Shown one piece after another: positions 1 through 6,975 of a DNA stretch of 28,089 nt. How positions within the stretch are numbered: the stretch's first letter is position 1; every line of letters starts with the position of its first letter. The position numbers were made by a program, and so were the translations under genes. The stretch comes from JBBIVP01 sp037439705 [NCBI: bacterium] (GTDB lineage Bacteria; JBBIVP01), in NCBI GenBank assembly GCA_037439705.1, contig JBBIVP010000004.1:1-28089 (forward strand), written 5' to 3'. Below the pieces are notes generated by a model. The model was given only the letters and a program-made list of their open reading frames with translations, searched no databases and was not told the origin of the DNA.

Positions 1-7
1 TACACAA

Positions 8-16
8 CTCCTTTTT
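8..16 (-). promoter_or_regulatory. Shine-Dalgarno of a gene just outside the left edge
   Basis: On the minus strand the last bases of the window read AAAAAGGAG followed by TTGTGTA at the edge. This looks like a ribosome binding site for a further minus-strand gene starting just beyond position 1, which would make the 37-678 gene an internal member of an operon. The start codon itself is not in the window. Confidence 0.35.
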
Positions 17-36
17 ATTTTTCCATCTCAGCCATA

Positions 37-678
37 CTAAAACTTTATTTCAGCTGTCAAAAAAATATCTCCCCTTTTTGTAATAAAAGGCTGGATGAAG
101 AATGATGATCTGGAATCTTCCCTTTCCTTCTCAATCTTTTCATTATACTTAACCGCAAGCCGATAGGTATCTATCACCTCATAGATGTAGATTCCACCTG
201 TAATGAGTGCACCAATTGGTATCATTACGAATGCCACTCTCTCTGCTCTTTCACACTCCTTTTCCTCTCCATCTACACACGCTCCAAATGCCTGGAAATA
301 TGCTGTAATCATTATTCCTATTCCCCATACTTTTCCTAAAATAAGCAAAAATACCTTTCCTGCATCATTTTTCACATATATATGGGCGGGGATGGTTGTA
401 AAAGTAAAAACTGGAAGAGATATAACCCCAGCCATACCTAAATAATCTTCCGCTTCGGTGGAATCATAATCCAAAAGAAAAAGTGGAGATAAAAATGTTA
501 TTCCAAAGGGTAAAGCAACATTTGTAAGAAGGGTGATATATGGCTTCTTCTTTTTATAATGCTTTTCTTTTATCTCCACCTCCCCCTTTTCAATACCTTG
601 TGAAAGAATGGAATAATCCTCATAAAATCCATTGTTGTAGAAGGATAAAAAAATGAGGAATAAATACATATTCACCAT
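37..678 (-). CDS. hypothetical membrane protein with N-terminal signal/anchor
   Basis: I do not recognise this 213-residue protein. Residues 1-14 are a hydrophobic signal or anchor. A basic stretch (about 38-45, HYKKKKPY) precedes hydrophobic segments at about 50-68, 80-97, 108-128 and 148-165. A charged helix at about 170-190 follows, and the protein ends in ITKRGDIFLTAEIKF, an alternating pattern with terminal Phe that recalls a C-terminal beta strand. An intramembrane or envelope protein is most likely. The ATG at 678 is preceded by GAGTG at 8-12 nt. The stop of the degraded upstream reading frame overlaps this start as ATGGTGA, so the two were probably translated as one operon. No function can be assigned. 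Confidence 0.6.
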   Translation of the reverse strand: MVNMYLFLIFLSFYNNGFYEDYSILSQGIEKGEVEIKEKHYKKKKPYITLLTNVALPFGITFLSPLFLLDYDSTEAEDYLGMAGVISLPVFTFTTIPAHIYVKNDAGKVFLLILGKVWGIGIMITAYFQAFGACVDGEEKECERAERVAFVMIPIGALITGGIYIYEVIDTYRLAVKYNEKIEKEREDSRSSFFIQPFITKRGDIFLTAEIKF

Positions 679-1083
679 TTTGTATCACTCCAATCCTTAA
701 ACCTCGGACCAGGTGGGGAGTCATTGGACCTCCCCCATCTTCCACCGATTTGAACCCATTCTTCTTCATAAAGGCATTTTACTTATGACTGAAACAAAAG
801 AATTGAATAATATTCCCGACCCATTTTCCTTCATAAAAGCATTTCACCTCTGTCCGTATATTATCAGACCCTACTCCCTCCCTATATGCAATACAAAGAT
901 GCCCTTCTCCATCAATTGCCATAGATTCAAATACTCCTGTGAAAGATGGAAAAGAAATGTCCTCCCATTCCAGCGCTCTTGCATATCCATTAATAAAAAG
1001 TAAAATAAAAATGTAAAACAAAACCCACCACTCACCTCTCTCTTTCCATCCCTTTTATTTTTATTCTTACCTTCATACTTCAC
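672..1083 (-). pseudogene. degraded secreted BNR-like repeat protein
   Basis: Reading-frame pieces on the minus strand together look like one broken secreted gene. A frame starting at ATG 1083 (SD GAGGGAG just upstream) or at TTG 1021 gives a hydrophobic leader ending in a signal-peptidase-like ARA (about residue 16 from 1021). It continues with a repeat of the type 'ESMAIDGEGHLCIAYREG ... VKCFYEGKWV', stopping at 779. Moving one frame, sense resumes as VKCLYEEEWVQIGG and runs to a TGA at 672 that overlaps the next gene's ATG. The two copies of VKC(F/L)YE..WV lie only about 66 nt apart. In intact proteins of this kind (serial 'IDSDGxxHIAYYD ... LKYAxxDGxxW' beta-propeller-like repeats) the unit is around 50 residues, so an internal deletion plus frameshift is likely. 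A sequencing indel is the alternative. Confidence 0.55.
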
Positions 1084-1292
1084 TCCCTCTTTTCATACTT
1101 CCATTATAACTTCCCGGAAAACAAATGTCAGGCAAAATTTTTGTATGGTTTCTGAAAAAGGTAAAACGCTGTGTCATAATTCAAAAACTAATTGTTTCTT
1201 TCCCGTCTTAATCCTAAAAATGGCAAAATTTTATTCCTTTTATACTATTTTATCCCATCAAATTAAAAAGAGAGGAATTATGCCAGATCTTC
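1084..1292. other. intergenic spacer (209 bp)
   Basis: AT-rich spacer between the lipid kinase and the degraded gene. Apart from the minus-strand promoter at 1103-1131 I see no convincing hairpin, RNA or further reading frame. A plus-strand open frame here runs antisense into the lipid kinase and has no protein-like character. Confidence 0.5.
1103..1131 (-). promoter_or_regulatory. sigma-70-type promoter upstream of the degraded gene
   Basis: On the minus strand, CTGACA (1131-1126) and a perfect TATAAT (1108-1103) are separated by exactly 17 nt. It reads toward the degraded secreted gene and the 37-678 membrane protein, with the ATG at 1083 lying 19 nt past the -10. It is one of the best promoter matches in the window. 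Confidence 0.65.
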
Positions 1293-2201
1293 TTATAGTA
1301 TCAATTTTATCGCCCGCGGTACAATCCATGCTTTTAACGGAAGTGTTCCCACATCTTCTCCGTCCATATCAATTGGACATTTTCCTTCCAGAACCTCTGC
1401 ATATATGTTTTTTCCTCTTGTATGATAAATTCCTTCTACTCCGAGATGGGTTCCCCTATATATTCTGGGGCCAAACCTCAGAAAGTCTTTGAGTCCTCCC
1501 CTTTTGAGTATTACTATATCAAATAGTCCATCTGAAGGGTCTGATAAAGGAGCGATATGCATCCCTCCTCCGAAGAATTGCCCTATGGCGATGACAAATC
1601 CAACAATTTTTTCCCTTTTTTCCTCGCCGTCTATTCTGTATTTCACAGTTGCTCCTTTATAGGAGGTAAGAGCTGAGATTGTTCCTGTTAAGAATGATAC
1701 AAAACCCCCGAAAACTTTTGTGGTTCTGTTTACCCTCCACACAACCTCTCCGCCAATCCCAAAATCCGTGATGTTTATAAAAGCCCTTTTCTTCTCGTTT
1801 CCGTCCCATCCGATGAATTCGCATATTCCAGCATCAATAAAAACCTGTTTTCCAGATGGAATTCTGAAGCCCTTTTTTATTCCGAAAGCCTTCAAAAAAT
1901 CCGCACCTGTTCCTGTTGATATAACTGAAAGTCCAACATCTTTTACAAACGAAGAATTTTCCAGAAGGAATCCGTTGACGACCTCATTGAGTGTTCCATC
2001 GCCACCAACGCATATTATATGTTTCGCTCCTTCCTCTATCGCCCTTTTTGTCAGTTCGGTAGCATGTAATTTTCTTTCTGTAAGTAAATATCTGAAATCC
2101 TCATAATGTTTTGAGAGTTCTTCAACTATAAATTTTAGATTCTTTCCCGTCTTTCCCCCTCCTGCCTTCGGATTTATAATAGCATAAACCTTAGCCTTCA
2201 C
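1293..2201 (-). CDS. diacylglycerol kinase-family lipid kinase (YegS/BmrU type)
   Basis: The 302-residue length is usual for soluble bacterial lipid kinases of the DAGK catalytic family, which transfer the ATP gamma-phosphate to diacylglycerol or a related lipid at the cytoplasmic membrane face. Visible motifs are the N-terminal strand VYAIINPKAGGG (5-16), the nucleotide-binding VGGDGTLNEV (65-74), STGTGADF in the middle, and a C-terminal beta-sandwich ending with GEDVGTLPLKAWIVPRAIKLIL. The GTG start at 2201 overlaps the preceding FeS gene by 11 nt, so the gene is the last of a six-gene operon. Its lipid substrate (diacylglycerol, ether lipid, sphingoid-like base) cannot be told from sequence. 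Placement behind an AGPS-like gene is compatible with phospholipid or ether-lipid work, but this is inference. Confidence 0.88.
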   Translation of the reverse strand: MKAKVYAIINPKAGGGKTGKNLKFIVEELSKHYEDFRYLLTERKLHATELTKRAIEEGAKHIICVGGDGTLNEVVNGFLLENSSFVKDVGLSVISTGTGADFLKAFGIKKGFRIPSGKQVFIDAGICEFIGWDGNEKKRAFINITDFGIGGEVVWRVNRTTKVFGGFVSFLTGTISALTSYKGATVKYRIDGEEKREKIVGFVIAIGQFFGGGMHIAPLSDPSDGLFDIVILKRGGLKDFLRFGPRIYRGTHLGVEGIYHTRGKNIYAEVLEGKCPIDMDGEDVGTLPLKAWIVPRAIKLIL

Positions 2202-3219
2202 CTTTTATCGCTTCATAAAAAAGGTCTATTATGTCATAAACCTCGGCTCCTGCTATTTCAAAATTCTTTCTGCATCCTGGACAGGATGTAATTATTGAAT
2301 TTCCATCCTCAGCCTCCTTCAGTCTCATCCTCGTGATTTTTCTTACCATAATCGGGTCAACGAATTCCATGATTCCACCGCCACAGCAGAAGGTGTTTTC
2401 TTTTGAGAAAAGGAATTCATGCGGCGGGTTTTCAAGGATGTATGAAAGGGCGACTCTAATATCGTCAATTTTTTCAAGAAACCTTGTCCTGTAGCAGGGG
2501 TCGTGATAATAAAAACTTTTATTAAACCTTTTCTTAATGACCGGAGAACTTTTTATAATTACTGAAATCAGGTCACGGGCGTTTGTAAATCCAAGAAATT
2601 CCCTGATGAACCACTCACATGTTGGACAGGCTGTTATTATTTCCTTTATTCCCTTCAATTTCTTTTTAAAATTTTTTGTATATTCCTCAAACTCCTCCAT
2701 ATATCCCATTGAATAAAGGGGAAAACCACAGCATTTTTCCATCCTTGAAAATTCTACTCCTGCATATCTTAAAAGTTCTTCTCCCCTTTCCATGGTTTGT
2801 CTGTAAAATCCGAGATATTTACATCCCGGGAAAAATACCCTCTCCATAAAGGATGATTTTCTGAATTCTATCTCATAAGGATTTCCGTCCTTCAAAAATC
2901 TTTCAAGAATCCTTCTGCTTCCATCATCCGCTAACCCATCCCTGTTTAACTGTTCCCTTCCAAAAGGAGTATAGGAGGAAATATCTATTCCGTGAGCACA
3001 TACGGTTTTACATGCCCTGCACAGCACGCAGGAGTAGATGGTTTTTCTGATTTCGGGATTCATTTCCGTTTTTTTGTTTAAAATTTGGTAGAGGACAAAA
3101 GCCCTGAAGGTAGGAGTTCTGGCTTCATCCGCTGTTGCTTCTGAGGCAGGACAGACAAACCTGCACATCTTCGGGCAAAATGTGCAGTATTCTATCTCTC
3201 TGCTGAATTTCTTTATCAC
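2191..3219 (-). CDS. (Fe-S)-binding oxidoreductase subunit, GlcF/HdrB-like
   Basis: 342 residues with two N-terminal four-cysteine cluster motifs, C12-x2-C15-x3-C19-x3-C23 and C64-x2-C67-x2-C70-x3-C74, followed by two CCG (DUF3483/HdrB-type) domains with the signature Cys-Cys-Gly at 163-165 and 278-280. Further cysteines sit in ACPTCEW (198-201) and SCPGCRK (about 313-316). Such proteins relay electrons from an FAD subunit to quinone, heterodisulfide or another FeS carrier (GlcF of glycolate oxidase, LldE, HdrB/D). The GTG start makes a 4-nt GTGA overlap with the flavoprotein stop, arguing for a stoichiometric complex with it. The first motif has three residues between its second and third cysteines instead of the usual two, so the first cluster may be atypical. 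No membrane segment is visible. Confidence 0.88.
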   Translation of the reverse strand: MIKKFSREIEYCTFCPKMCRFVCPASEATADEARTPTFRAFVLYQILNKKTEMNPEIRKTIYSCVLCRACKTVCAHGIDISSYTPFGREQLNRDGLADDGSRRILERFLKDGNPYEIEFRKSSFMERVFFPGCKYLGFYRQTMERGEELLRYAGVEFSRMEKCCGFPLYSMGYMEEFEEYTKNFKKKLKGIKEIITACPTCEWFIREFLGFTNARDLISVIIKSSPVIKKRFNKSFYYHDPCYRTRFLEKIDDIRVALSYILENPPHEFLFSKENTFCCGGGIMEFVDPIMVRKITRMRLKEAEDGNSIITSCPGCRKNFEIAGAEVYDIIDLFYEAIKGEG

Positions 3220-4703
3220 AGCAGTTTCCCCGGATTCATTATGTTTTTCGGGTCAATGATGCTTTTTAAAGATTTTATTATTTCGTATCCCCTTCCGTGT
3301 TCGTCCCTGAGCCATTTCCTTTTAAGAACTCCGATGCCATGATGATGACTGATTGCTCCTCCGACTCTTATACATGCTTCCATTGCATCGTTCCATATCT
3401 TTATGTATCTTTCCTTTCTTTCCTCCGGTTTTTTTCCTCCACCTATAAATGTGAAATAAATGTTGCATCCATCCTCGTATGCATGGGAGAAGTGAGCCAT
3501 TACAAGTGCATATTTTGAGATGGCTTTCTTTATTTCAAGATAGAGGTTATAAAGCTTATCCCATGGTGATGCCACTTCCATTGTATCAGCGAAGAGCCCC
3601 ATGCTGAAAATCCTTGATAGACCGAATGAAATCGAATATCTGTGTTCAAACCATTTTCTTGCATGTGTTTCTCCTTCGTCTATTCCCTTTTCTTCTCTGC
3701 ATATTTCCCGGGCAATGTCCTGAGCGGTATAGACATTTCTTCTTGTTCCCTCAAAGACCATTATTAAAAGGCACTTTCTGCTAAATCTTTCAATGAATCT
3801 GTTTGCCATTGATGGGCTTCCAATTATCCACTTCAAAACCTTTTCTCCAAATCCTCCTCCTTTTTCTCCTCCTCCCATTGATGAGACAAGGGTATCCACA
3901 GGGTCATAAAGCCTTAAAACTGCAGGTTTTGCGCCAGCCCTCATTATCTTGCGAATTGCTGAAATTCCTGAACTCAAATCTTCAAAGAAAAATGAAGAAA
4001 ATCCTCTGTGCTCTGGATATGGATGTATTTTCAAAACCGCAGAAGTTATTATTCCGAGAGTCCCCTCTGAGCCTATGAAAACCTGTTTGATATCAGGACC
4101 TGTTGCACCTCGGGGAGTTTCCTTTGTTCTTAAAACACTTCCATCTGGAAGAACAACCTCTAAAGCAGTGACCATATCTTCTATTTTGCCGTAAAGGGTG
4201 GATGCTTGTCCTGCAGACCTGGTTGAGAGCCATCCTCCAACACAGGAACAGTAGATGGATGACGGAAAATGTCCGAGGGTGTAGCCCAGTCTGTTGAGCG
4301 TTCTTTCAAACCTTTCTCCGTTTTCACCTGCTTCAACCTCTACGAGGAGGGAATATTCGTTGAGATTCCTTATTCTATCCATGAGTTTTAGGTCAACTAC
4401 TATTCCGCCGTTTACAGGGATGGTTCCTCCACATACTCCTGAGCCTCCTCCGTACGGTATAACAGGAATCTCATTTTCTGAACAGAGTTTAAGGAGATTC
4501 ACCACCTCCTTAACATCTTTTACCCATACCACAGCATCTGGAAGGTTGAGTGATTCTTCCTTCATTTCCTGAATCTCTATTAATTTTAAAGGCCAGAGGT
4601 CTCTTGAATATGCAAGAAGATGGTTGGGAGAGGTTGAAATTCTTCCCTCCACTATTCTGGAGATAGCCTCAAATAAACTCTTTTCAAGTCTTTTTTTCTC
4701 CAT
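3216..4703 (-). CDS. FAD-binding oxidoreductase, alkyl-DHAP synthase/GlcD-like
   Basis: 495 residues with a PCMH-type FAD domain: PDAVVWVKDVKEVV, IPYGGGSGVCGG, LVEVEAG, the VGGWLSTRSAGQ segment, GKIEDMV and TGPDIKQVFIGSEGTLGIITSAVLKI. The C-terminal substrate/FAD domain has HAYEDGCNIYFTF, GGAISHHHGIGVLK (HHH at 453-455) and IDPKNIMNPGKLL. From memory the HHHG(I/V)G, SPWDKLY and TGPDI signatures follow alkyldihydroxyacetone-phosphate synthase (AGPS) much more closely than classical GlcD. Many bacterial members have this AGPS-like form without a proven role. The neighbours (ferredoxin-like protein, GlcF-like FeS protein) favour a 2-hydroxyacid-oxidase-type electron-transfer complex, while the lipid kinase favours ether lipids. 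It begins 1 nt after the ferredoxin-like stop, with no clear SD, and is probably translationally coupled. Confidence 0.85.
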   Translation of the reverse strand: MEKKRLEKSLFEAISRIVEGRISTSPNHLLAYSRDLWPLKLIEIQEMKEESLNLPDAVVWVKDVKEVVNLLKLCSENEIPVIPYGGGSGVCGGTIPVNGGIVVDLKLMDRIRNLNEYSLLVEVEAGENGERFERTLNRLGYTLGHFPSSIYCSCVGGWLSTRSAGQASTLYGKIEDMVTALEVVLPDGSVLRTKETPRGATGPDIKQVFIGSEGTLGIITSAVLKIHPYPEHRGFSSFFFEDLSSGISAIRKIMRAGAKPAVLRLYDPVDTLVSSMGGGEKGGGFGEKVLKWIIGSPSMANRFIERFSRKCLLIMVFEGTRRNVYTAQDIAREICREEKGIDEGETHARKWFEHRYSISFGLSRIFSMGLFADTMEVASPWDKLYNLYLEIKKAISKYALVMAHFSHAYEDGCNIYFTFIGGGKKPEERKERYIKIWNDAMEACIRVGGAISHHHGIGVLKRKWLRDEHGRGYEIIKSLKSIIDPKNIMNPGKLL

Positions 4704-4704
4704 T

Positions 4705-5061
4705 TTAAGAATTTGTTTCTTTAAATTTCGTCAAAACTTTAGCATTTGAAAGGTTGACTCCGAAAGGACATACCTCTTCTCCAGAAAGAAACTCATCAAC
4801 TGGAAAGGTTTCATATTGAGCGATGTCCCTTATTATGTGAGGAAGAAGGGAAATTCCCTTTTTCCCTTTTATCTCGCAGTACCCGCAGGAGATACATTTC
4901 TCCATGGACAATATTACTTCCTGAATTTCTGGTGAGAGCGGATAGATACCATCCTCCGCATAGTTTTTGATGAAACTTTTTTCTCCTTTCCTCATTCCTA
5001 AAATTTTTTTGACCTGTGCGAGAATGAAGTTGAAGGCGAGAAAAAGCCATGATTTCAGCAT
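4705..5061 (-). CDS. small ferredoxin-like FeS protein
   Basis: About 118 residues from the ATG at 5061, which shares a TGATG with the upstream stop; a GTG at 5064 is a possible alternative start. A hydrophobic N-terminus (about 5-22, WLFLAFNFILAQVKKIL) may be a membrane-associating helix. Cysteines C57-x2-C60-x2-C63 plus C99 in EEVCPFGV (numbered from the GTG) can ligate one [4Fe-4S] cluster. Only one cluster motif is present and the fourth cysteine is displaced, unlike standard 2[4Fe-4S] ferredoxins. Lying between the EIIA gene and the flavoprotein/FeS pair, it is best read as an electron-transfer or membrane-docking subunit of that oxidase. I do not recognise a named family. Confidence 0.65.
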   Translation of the reverse strand: MLKSWLFLAFNFILAQVKKILGMRKGEKSFIKNYAEDGIYPLSPEIQEVILSMEKCISCGYCEIKGKKGISLLPHIIRDIAQYETFPVDEFLSGEEVCPFGVNLSNAKVLTKFKETNS

Positions 5062-5504
5062 CACTCCATCCCTTTTTCTTTTATCACTCCAAAAATCTCT
5101 TTTTTATCCTTCGCTTTCAGAATGGAATTGTAGTTCTTCTTTTCCCTGAAGAAATTTGATACGAGAGAGAGTGCTTTTACAAACCTTGCTGCGGATTCGT
5201 TATCACCGATGAGCATAAAGATGATATGGATTCCATTAATTCCGTTTTTTGCCCTTCCCATCGCACCTTTTACTCCAATGGAAACATTGTCAAATCTTAA
5301 ATGCGGTATGAGAACACCTCCTATAGCCTCTTCCTTTAACTCTTTTTCCTTTTTTAAAATTCCCGATGAAATCTCTTCTGGACTCACAATATTTTCTATT
5401 CCTTTTGAGATGACCAGTGCGAGTTCTTCTATTGCGGATTTAATGTCCTTTCCCTTCAACTCCTCAATAATGGACTCTTCCGAGAGAAAATCTGTTATAT
5501 TCAT
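5061..5504 (-). CDS. PTS EIIA type-2 (nitrogen-PTS/fructose-like) domain protein
   Basis: This 147-residue single-domain protein fits the PTS EIIA type-2 fold (PtsN, FruA-IIA): N-terminal ITDFLSEESIIEELKGKDIKSAIEELA, the EEAIGGVLIPHLRFDNV segment, then the FMLIGDNESAARFVKALSLVSNFF helices. The phosphorylatable histidine is present as His68 in LIPHLR. No EIIB/EIIC transporter lies nearby, so a regulatory role like that of PtsN is more likely than sugar uptake. In proteobacteria hpf and ptsN are neighbours in the rpoN operon; here an hpf gene overlaps it by 4 nt (ATGA) in the same order, but rpoN is not in the window. The IPH-x-R core is retained, so the protein is likely functional. What it senses or controls here is unknown. 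Confidence 0.83.
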   Translation of the reverse strand: MNITDFLSEESIIEELKGKDIKSAIEELALVISKGIENIVSPEEISSGILKKEKELKEEAIGGVLIPHLRFDNVSIGVKGAMGRAKNGINGIHIIFMLIGDNESAARFVKALSLVSNFFREKKNYNSILKAKDKKEIFGVIKEKGME

Positions 5505-6007
5505 TTTTTCTTTTGAACTATTATTCCGTAAGACATTTTCCCCTTTCTATATACCACCGCCATCTCTCCGCTTTCTTCATCAAGGAAGGCGAGGAAGGGA
5601 AGATTGAATTCTTTCAGTTGAAGGACTGCCTCTTCCTTTGACATTGGTTTTGAGTCAAGTTCTTCTATTTCAAGCGTTTCTTCTTCAACTCTTTCAGCAG
5701 GCAACTCGGGTGTTTTTCTTTTTCTTTCTACAATTTTTTCCTTCTTTTTTCTTAGCTGAACCTTGATGGTATCCTTGATGAGGTCAATAGAGGATAGGGC
5801 ATCCTTTGCTTTTTCCTTACAATATATGTTGAAGATTTTTGAACGGATGGTGCATTCCAGATTAACTCCATCTGAATCCCTGGAAAATATAAAGGACACA
5901 TTGGCAGGGTCTTTGAGGCTTTTTTTAAGAAAAGCAACCCTTTTTTCCAGATAGGCTTTTGCCATTTCATCTTCTTCCATATCCCGGAATTTCACAGTGA
6001 ATTCCAT
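5501..6007 (-). CDS. hpf: ribosome hibernation promoting factor, long form
   Basis: 168 residues from the ATG at 6007. The N-terminal part (MEFTVKFRDMEEDEMAKAYLEKR and a following beta-sheet to about residue 90) matches the YfiA/HPF ribosome-binding domain. A charged linker follows, then the C-terminal dimerisation domain KPMSKEEAVLQLKEFNLPFLAF ... MAVVYRKGKMSYGIIV, the hallmark of long HPF that forms 100S ribosome dimers. An upstream in-frame ATG at 6067 would add 20 residues, but the excellent SD ahead of 6007 and family alignment fix the shorter start. It is first in the operon and overlaps the EIIA gene by 4 nt, linking translation silencing to a phosphotransfer-type signal, as the hpf-ptsN pairing does elsewhere. 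Confidence 0.93.
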   Translation of the reverse strand: MEFTVKFRDMEEDEMAKAYLEKRVAFLKKSLKDPANVSFIFSRDSDGVNLECTIRSKIFNIYCKEKAKDALSSIDLIKDTIKVQLRKKKEKIVERKRKTPELPAERVEEETLEIEELDSKPMSKEEAVLQLKEFNLPFLAFLDEESGEMAVVYRKGKMSYGIIVQKKK

Positions 6008-6010
6008 TCT

Positions 6011-6020
6011 TTCCTCCTTT
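6011..6020 (-). promoter_or_regulatory. Shine-Dalgarno that sets the hpf start
   Basis: Minus-strand AAAGGAGGAA lies 5 nt (from GGAGG) ahead of the ATG at 6007. It is the strongest SD in this operon and shows that the in-frame ATG at 6067 is not the main start. Confidence 0.75.
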
Positions 6021-6114
6021 TTTCTTTGCTCATAGTTAAAGATTACACCATTCTTATTTTTTTTCAAATTAAAAATTTATTACCCATCCTGTGTGCTTCT
6101 ATATTTTTTATCTT

Positions 6115-6128
6115 TTTGGCGAGCCAAA
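6115..6128. repeat. perfect inverted repeat TTTGGC-GA-GCCAAA
   Basis: A 6-bp perfect inverted repeat with a 2-bp centre lies in the divergent hpf/padR spacer, about 108 bp upstream of the hpf start and 167 bp upstream of padR. It is too compact for a good RNA terminator and is followed by no T run. An operator for a dimeric regulator is the natural reading. A nearby 10-bp palindrome TCCTTAAGGA is at 6141-6150. Confidence 0.4.
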
Positions 6129-6255
6129 TCTCCAAGCCCTTCCTTAAGGAGAACCATAAAATTATAAATCCCTTGGTTTAAAAAGCGCCGAGCCCCTGAA
6201 TTATCTCATTCAAAATTGTAAAATGTAGCATAAGTATATAACTTGTATATTCCAC

Positions 6256-6284
6256 TTGACAATATATCAAAAAGAGTGTATCTA
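6256..6284 (+). promoter_or_regulatory. promoter of the padR cluster
   Basis: A perfect TTGACA (6256-6261) is followed at 17 nt by TATCTA (6279-6284), a weak -10. The padR ATG is only 10 nt past the -10 box, so the leader would be about 4 nt. AT-rich alternating TATATA sequence around 6235-6250 and 6262-6268 may hold the PadR autoregulatory operator. Confidence 0.5.
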
Positions 6285-6294
6285 TTAGAGGTAT

Positions 6295-6975
6295 ATGGGT
6301 TTAGCAGAGGCAATACTCGGGCTTTTATACGAGAAGCCCAAAACGGGTTATGAGATAAAGAAGTTCTATAGAGACACCATAAGGCATTTCTGGAATGTGA
6401 GTGACGGTCAGCTCTACCCAACCCTTAAAAAAATGACAGAGGAAGGTTTGATTGTAAAGAAGGAAACCAGAGAAGATGAGGGATTGAAAAAGCACATCTA
6501 CTCAATTACACAGAAGGGAAAAGACAGGTTTATGGCATGGCTTAAAAAACCGGTGGACAAATTTGAGGAGATGAAGGAGCCGTTTCTCATCAAACTCTTC
6601 TTTTTTGACAGGCTCTCAGACGAGGACAAACTTTATCACCTTAAGGTTCAGCTTGATGTTCATCAGGAGGTTTTGAATGAGTTTCTTGATGTTAAAAAGT
6701 TTTATGATGAGACCCTTTCGGAATATCAGAAAATCATCATTGACCTGGGAATCCTTTATGTTCAGGTAAGAATTTTTCTCCTTTTGAGGCTTACGGATAT
6801 TATAAAAAACAAAAAGCAAGAACCCTTCCTTCCCGAAAGAATGCCCGAGCTTTTGTGGAAACTCTATCACATAATTTTTTCCGGTGAAAAACTTGAAAAG
6901 TATTTTAAAAACGAATTTTTCAACCTTAAGGTAGAGGAAATAGAAAAAACATTTGGGAGGAGAGATGAAAAATAA
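6295..6975 (+). CDS. PadR-family transcriptional regulator
   Basis: 226 residues with an N-terminal PadR winged helix (about 1-85): ILGLLYEKPKTGYEIKKFYRD, VSDGQLYPTLKKMTEEGLI and the wing ending YSITQKGKDRFMAWL. A long, helical, Vir-type C-terminal dimerisation domain (about 90-200) follows. PadR proteins are usually repressors released by small, often aromatic, ligands; the founding member controls phenolic-acid decarboxylase. It is the first gene of the ten-gene cluster and overlaps the next gene by 11 nt, so it probably controls its own operon. The ATG at 6295 has AGAGG only 3 nt upstream. The ligand would be a useful clue to the cluster substrate but cannot be read from sequence. Confidence 0.88.
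   Translation: MGLAEAILGLLYEKPKTGYEIKKFYRDTIRHFWNVSDGQLYPTLKKMTEEGLIVKKETREDEGLKKHIYSITQKGKDRFMAWLKKPVDKFEEMKEPFLIKLFFFDRLSDEDKLYHLKVQLDVHQEVLNEFLDVKKFYDETLSEYQKIIIDLGILYVQVRIFLLLRLTDIIKNKKQEPFLPERMPELLWKLYHIIFSGEKLEKYFKNEFFNLKVEEIEKTFGRRDEK

Larger units (their letters stand above)
6008..6294. other. divergent intergenic region between hpf and padR (287 bp)
   Basis: The spacer contains the hpf SD, the inverted repeat at 6115-6128, the palindrome at 6141-6150, a minus-strand perfect TATAAT at about 6160 without a good -35, and the padR promoter at its right end. The stretch 6120-6200 is less AT-rich than its surroundings and could encode a small RNA, but I cannot fold it into a convincing structure. 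Confidence 0.4.

Noticed and set aside
713-1003. Plus-strand open frame of 96 codons opposite the degraded gene
   Set aside because: No ribosome site and no recognisable protein pattern, while the minus strand shows clear repeat-protein segments.
1145-1492. Plus-strand open frame of 115 codons
   Set aside because: It lies largely antisense to the lipid kinase, has a low-complexity Phe/Leu-rich translation and no SD; it is a shadow frame.
6008-6067. 20-residue N-terminal extension of HPF
   Set aside because: The strong SD at 6011-6020 lies inside it and HPF homology begins at the ATG at 6007.
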